A DNA stretch of 35,762 nt from contig CDMY01000657.1 of assembly GCA_001179505.1 (NCBI GenBank), positions 1 to 35,762 on the forward strand. Direction: 5' to 3'. This document shows positions 32,124-35,762 of this stretch, piece by piece. Numbering within the stretch: position 1 is the first letter of the stretch; every line of letters begins with the position of its first letter. This stretch comes from Vitrella brassicaformis. Its lineage: Eukaryota > Sar > Vitrellaceae. Position numbers and translations under genes: made by a program. The notes beneath the pieces were generated by a model. It saw only the letters and a program-made list of their open reading frames with translations. It did no database searches and was not told the origin of the DNA.

Positions 32124-35100
32124 CTACCGCATGCCCCTCCCTCTCAGTTGTAGGTCTGCCCTGGCCAGCATTGTCTTGAGCACGCCGCGCCACAGCTGCC
32201 GGCACGTGGCCTCCTCCTTCCGCTGCTTCCGATCCGCCTGACGCCGCAAGAAATCTGAATGAATCAAGACATCCATCCGCGCAGAGAAAGACGTGAATGA
32301 AGATGTGTCCGGCCCGGCCGGCCGCTCACTGACTGACCTTGTGCAGCCTCCCGCAGGTTGTCTGCGTCTTGCAGCATGACGACCACACCGTCGATGCGTG
32401 GCTTGGCGCCGCTCCACTGGTAGTCGAAGCCCACGAGGGCGGGGGCATGCTCCAGTTGGAGCCGACGCGCAGCACGCAAGGCACCGGGACACTCACCCTC
32501 ACTCAGGTGCACTGTGCCCACAGGCAACCCCACCTGCATTGCATACCGAGGGTACACACGACAAGCGGCAATAAAGTGACTGATGGGCCATACATACCTC
32601 AGTATTACGGACGTCCGTCGTTGGTGGTGTGGTGTGGTGTGTATACCAACCATACCTTGCTGGTGAGGTCGACATTTCCGTATTCGTTGACGGGGATGGT
32701 GCCGTTGGTGGCCACCTGCCGCGCCATGGGGGTCGTCTGCCACACACCATACAGCTTCCTGTCTACAGCATCCACCTCCTGCATCGCCGCATCTGTCATA
32801 CACGCACACATACGCAACATAGGCACATGTGGGATGGATGGATGGCGCTGCGTGCCACGCTGTTTGACCTGCGGTACCACCGTGTGTGGTTTTCTTGGTG
32901 GGCTTGCGGGGCTGAGTCCTGAAGGGCCGCTCCAACTCGCACTCTATCACCTGCAGACGGACGCACCGTACCGTACACACATGGTCATTCGTCCACAACA
33001 GCACAGCCTGCCTCTTTGCAGTGGTGTCTGTTTGTTTGTATCCCTCCCTCCCTCCATCTCCCTATGTAGGCAGCCTACCTACCTGTCGGCCTTCTTTCTT
33101 CCACTGGTCGGCGGTCCTCAGCTTGGTGACATCACCGCGGCGGTAGACCTTCTGGCCCTGGAAGTACCCCACCACAGCACCAGCAGCCTCTACTGCACGC
33201 GGATGGATCGCCTCGTCCATATTCAACTGACACACAACACATGTGACGTGACATGACACACAATGCAATGCAACGCAATGCTCATCCGTCCATGTGTGTA
33301 TCATCCCATCCACCCCACCCGTCCATGGCATCAACAGCACGGCCCCATGGCATGTATCTTCCCTCCCTCCCTCCCTCCCTCTAGGCCTACCTACCTACCT
33401 CAGATGGAAGGGCGAATAGCGGGTGGTTTTTGAAGTCTTTCTGGGCCGACGGCAGCGGCTCACGCGACTTCTTGCGACCCAGCCGCTCATCGTCCAGACG
33501 ATCCTCTGAAACGATACATGCACTACTCACAGTGAATGCCTACCGCGTTGCTTCCCGTTCCCTCGCTTACCGATGGTAGGTCGGCGGCTGCGGGATGACT
33601 TGGCCGCACACTCAGTGATGTCCTCTATCAGCTGCTGTAGCCCACCACCCCGATGCTTGAGTACGTCAGACCACCTGCAGGTGCACAACCGCACAGTCAA
33701 GAACACAGAGCCATCCAATCCACTGCCTCCCTCCCTCCCTCCCTCTCTCCCTCCCTCTTTGCCCGCCCGTCTGTGTCCAGTGGCTCTGTCTGTCCCCATG
33801 GCCTACTTATCGACATATCTGAGTGTGATATCGACGGGCCTCCCCGCCCGGCAGCCCAGTATGATATCACGAGGACCGACGCCGCCCCCATCGCCACCCT
33901 TGCCCCTCCCCCTCCCCTTGGGCTTGTTGGTGTGCTTGTTGGTGAGTGAGTCGACGAGTTGTCTCCTGATGCCCTCCATCTCCTCATCACTCTCGCTGCC
34001 CGCGTCACCTGGATCGGGCACCCGCACCAACACGGGCCCCCTGGCCGGGTGGTCAACACCCCCATCTCCCTCACCATCCCCATCCTCGTCCATGGCGCCG
34101 TCACTGTCACTGTCGCTGTCGGATCCACCGTGCTCGTCCAGGAACAGACCCAGCGACGCCATCCCCGACGATGACGACCGACCACCCGCCGCAGCAGCTG
34201 CTGCTGCTGCTGGGGCGGGCTCCTCTTCCCTTGGCAGTGGCTCCTCTGGCGGCACAGCAAAGTCGCCATCCAGATACAGCGGCACCCACCTACATGACAT
34301 GACATGCAGTGATTGATATGGAAAGCATAGCATCAATGCAATCAATGCACACGTGTGCACTAACTAAGTTCCCTGTCTGTCTGTCTGTCTGTCTGTGTCT
34401 GTGTGGGTGCCACCTTACTGCTTCGAGCAGAAGAGCTCGAGCCAGAGTGCTGCCTTGGTGTGTGGCGTCTTGTCGCCCCCGCCGGGCAGCGAGGGGCACC
34501 GCAGCACGAGGCGACACGGCACACGGTAGGACCGATATGCCGCACACAGCAGCTGACACACAGACAGACAGACAGACAGACAACCGACATACCATACGCC
34601 ACATCCAATCAATCAAGGCACACAGAGTGGAAGGGTCCCTCACTCCCTCACTCACTCACTCACCAGCACAGCCATGTTGTAAGAGGCAGCCTTCCGCTTC
34701 AGCGCCCTGTCAGTCATTAATTATCAAAGATGAGATGAACGAACAAGGTACGCTACGGTAGGTACGCATCTGTCTGTCTGTCTGTATGTGTGTATGTATG
34801 TGTGTATGCGTGTGTACTGTACCGCAGCATCTTGCGGTGTATGGCACCGGCGATGTGTGCGCTAGGCTGCAAACAAGTGATTGTCGAGGCCGGCCCTCGT
34901 GACAGACAGATACCATTCCCTTCCTCCCTCACTCCCTCCCGGCCCGCCTGTTTGTCCCACTTCCCTTACCGGGTTCTGGAAGAGCCACACATGAGAGCGC
35001 TCCTGCACCTGCAGGCGGACAGCAGCAAAGCACAGCACACACAACCCAACCAGCCAGGGAGTGATTGAGCGAATGGAAAGGCTGGGTTGGGTGGCGTTTG

Positions 35101-35696
35101 CATGTGTGTATGTGTGCATCCCTTCGGGTGCCTGCCTGTCTGCCTGCCCACTGACTGGCTGACCAGGCCACCTACCCTACCCGGATCGATGACTTGAATA
35201 TGCTGAGCAGGTCATCAAGGCCGGTCGTCCACTCGGACTCGCCCCCTGTGTCACTCCTGTCCATTGGACGGTCGACCCGCACCTGGTGAGGGAATGCCAG
35301 CCGACCGCCGCCCTCCAAATACGCACGAACGCACCGCTGCAGCCACCGCACCCAATCAAACCAATGACATTCACGCAGACATAACAGAATGGATTGGCGG
35401 GGACAGAACGGCACGTCGAAGAGATTGACCATCCATGAATCGAGAGATTGACCAGAGCGGTGGTGAGTGAGTGCGGCAGTGCAGTGCAGTGCCCCCGCTT
35501 GCTTGCTCTTGTGTGACTGACTAACTGACTGACCTACCTGGATGATTCGGTCATCGCAGATCTTGGAGAGGAAGATGGTGTGCGCCAGATGGCAGCACAT
35601 GTGGACCTGCCGCAGCCGATGCTCTTCTTTCTTCATTGTCAGGATTGCCAGCTTGGCAAGACGAACCACTGCGAGCTTGTGAGCTAGGGTATATTG
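32124..35696 (-). CDS. XPC: XPC/Rad4 DNA-damage recognition protein (5' end beyond window)
   Basis: XPC/Rad4 senses helix-distorting lesions and starts nucleotide excision repair. Fourteen in-phase exons are visible (35696-35538, 35336-35181, 35008-34970, 34866-34823, 34706-34664, 34552-34419, 34289-33807, 33674-33571, 33505-33399, 33226-33083, 32950-32881, 32792-32656, 32533-32338, 32254-32124), coding 648 residues. The first (after acceptor TTACACAG) begins inside the transglutaminase-like domain: LRQVHMCCHLAHTIFLSKIC, YRSYRVPCRLVLRCP and HTKAALWLELFC. A long acidic Ala/Ser/Asp/Gly insertion (33830-34250) interrupts that domain before RPVDITLRYVDKWSDV. The three beta-hairpin domains follow: BHD1 (HPLFALPSELNMDEAIHP, VVGYFQGQKVYRRGDV), BHD2 (VIECELERPFR) and BHD3 (KLYGVWQTTPMARQV, GTIPVNEYGNVDL, ALVGFDYQWSGAKPRIDG). 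The tail is basic. Further 5' exons must lie right of 35762. Confidence 0.95.
33359..33382. repeat. (CCCT)n microsatellite in an XPC intron
   Basis: A run of about six CCCT units lies in the intron at 33398-33227. A second run (33726-33757) lies in the intron after the exon ending at 33807. Confidence 0.88.
34373..34396. repeat. (TGTC)n microsatellite in an XPC intron
   Basis: About six TGTC units lie just downstream of the exon ending at 34419. The mirror-image (GACA)n run is at 34559-34582, next to the same exon's acceptor, so the exon 34552-34419 is flanked by reverse-complementary tetranucleotide tracts. Confidence 0.88.
34559..34582. repeat. (GACA)n microsatellite in an XPC intron
   Basis: About six GACA units on the plus strand, so a TGTC polypyrimidine-type tract on the coding minus strand, immediately upstream of the acceptor at 34553. 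Confidence 0.88.
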
Positions 35697-35762
35697 CTGT
35701 GTAACGGGTGGAGACAAGGAAAGACAAGGAAAGCATTCTGAGGAGACACGATCTTATCAGCC

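Noticed and set aside
34373-34582. CRISPR-like repeat array
   Set aside because: Tetranucleotide microsatellites without unique spacers, in introns of a eukaryotic gene.
1-35762. Bacterial or organellar origin
   Set aside because: Conserved proteins such as XPC, METTL6 and PPOX are interrupted by dozens of GT..AG introns; there are no operons or ribosome binding sites.
1-35762. tRNA, rRNA or transposon genes
   Set aside because: No cloverleaf-like segment, rRNA core, reverse transcriptase or transposase motif was recognised by eye. A tRNA scan and repeat-masking run would be decisive.

Overview
This is nuclear DNA of a gene-dense eukaryotic alga, not bacterial DNA. It holds 11 protein genes plus the last exon of a twelfth in 35.8 kb. 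About 105 short introns (54 to about 200 nt, mostly 60-110) can be placed by GT..AG junctions whose phases agree throughout each gene. Three predicted proteins begin with a secretory signal peptide, followed in two of them by a phenylalanine-containing cleavage motif of the ASAF type. This is the bipartite leader used to reach complex plastids of red-algal origin. Leader type, gene density (about one gene per 3 kb), GC richness and small introns best fit a chromerid alga, more likely Vitrella than Chromera. That identification is inference and was not tested.

Layout, left to right. 131-213 (+): last exon of an unidentified gene. 539-2759 (-): plastid-type protoporphyrinogen oxidase. 3269-5139 (+): METTL6-type tRNA 3-methylcytidine methyltransferase. 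5462-7468 (-): plastid-targeted protein made of three tandem UPF0047/YjbQ domains. 7552-10167 (+): coiled-coil protein. 10613-13539 (-): leucine-rich-repeat protein with a degenerate Rho-like domain in front and a repetitive Ala/Pro/Val tail. 13790-16875 (+): UBXN11-like SEP/UBX protein. 17712-19340 (-): unrecognised protein. 19453-25274 (+): 28-exon leucine-rich-repeat/protein-kinase fusion. 25638-26789 (+): riboflavin synthase. 27097-27447 (-): small two-helix membrane protein. 27652-31883 (-): RCC1-repeat protein with IPT/TIG-like domains. 32124 to beyond the right edge (-): XPC/Rad4 DNA-repair protein, lacking its 5' end here.

The genes do not form one pathway. Protoporphyrinogen oxidase (heme/chlorophyll), riboflavin synthase (flavins) and the triple YjbQ protein all look plastid-directed. 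The rest are housekeeping or signalling genes. Several neighbours diverge from very short shared promoters: 83, 112, 250 and 509 bp between start codons. The strongest candidate for something undescribed is the triple YjbQ fusion, in which the copies have lost different parts of the family signature and could together form a single-chain pseudo-trimer. The Rho-like/LRR fusion and the LRR-kinase are the next most unusual architectures.
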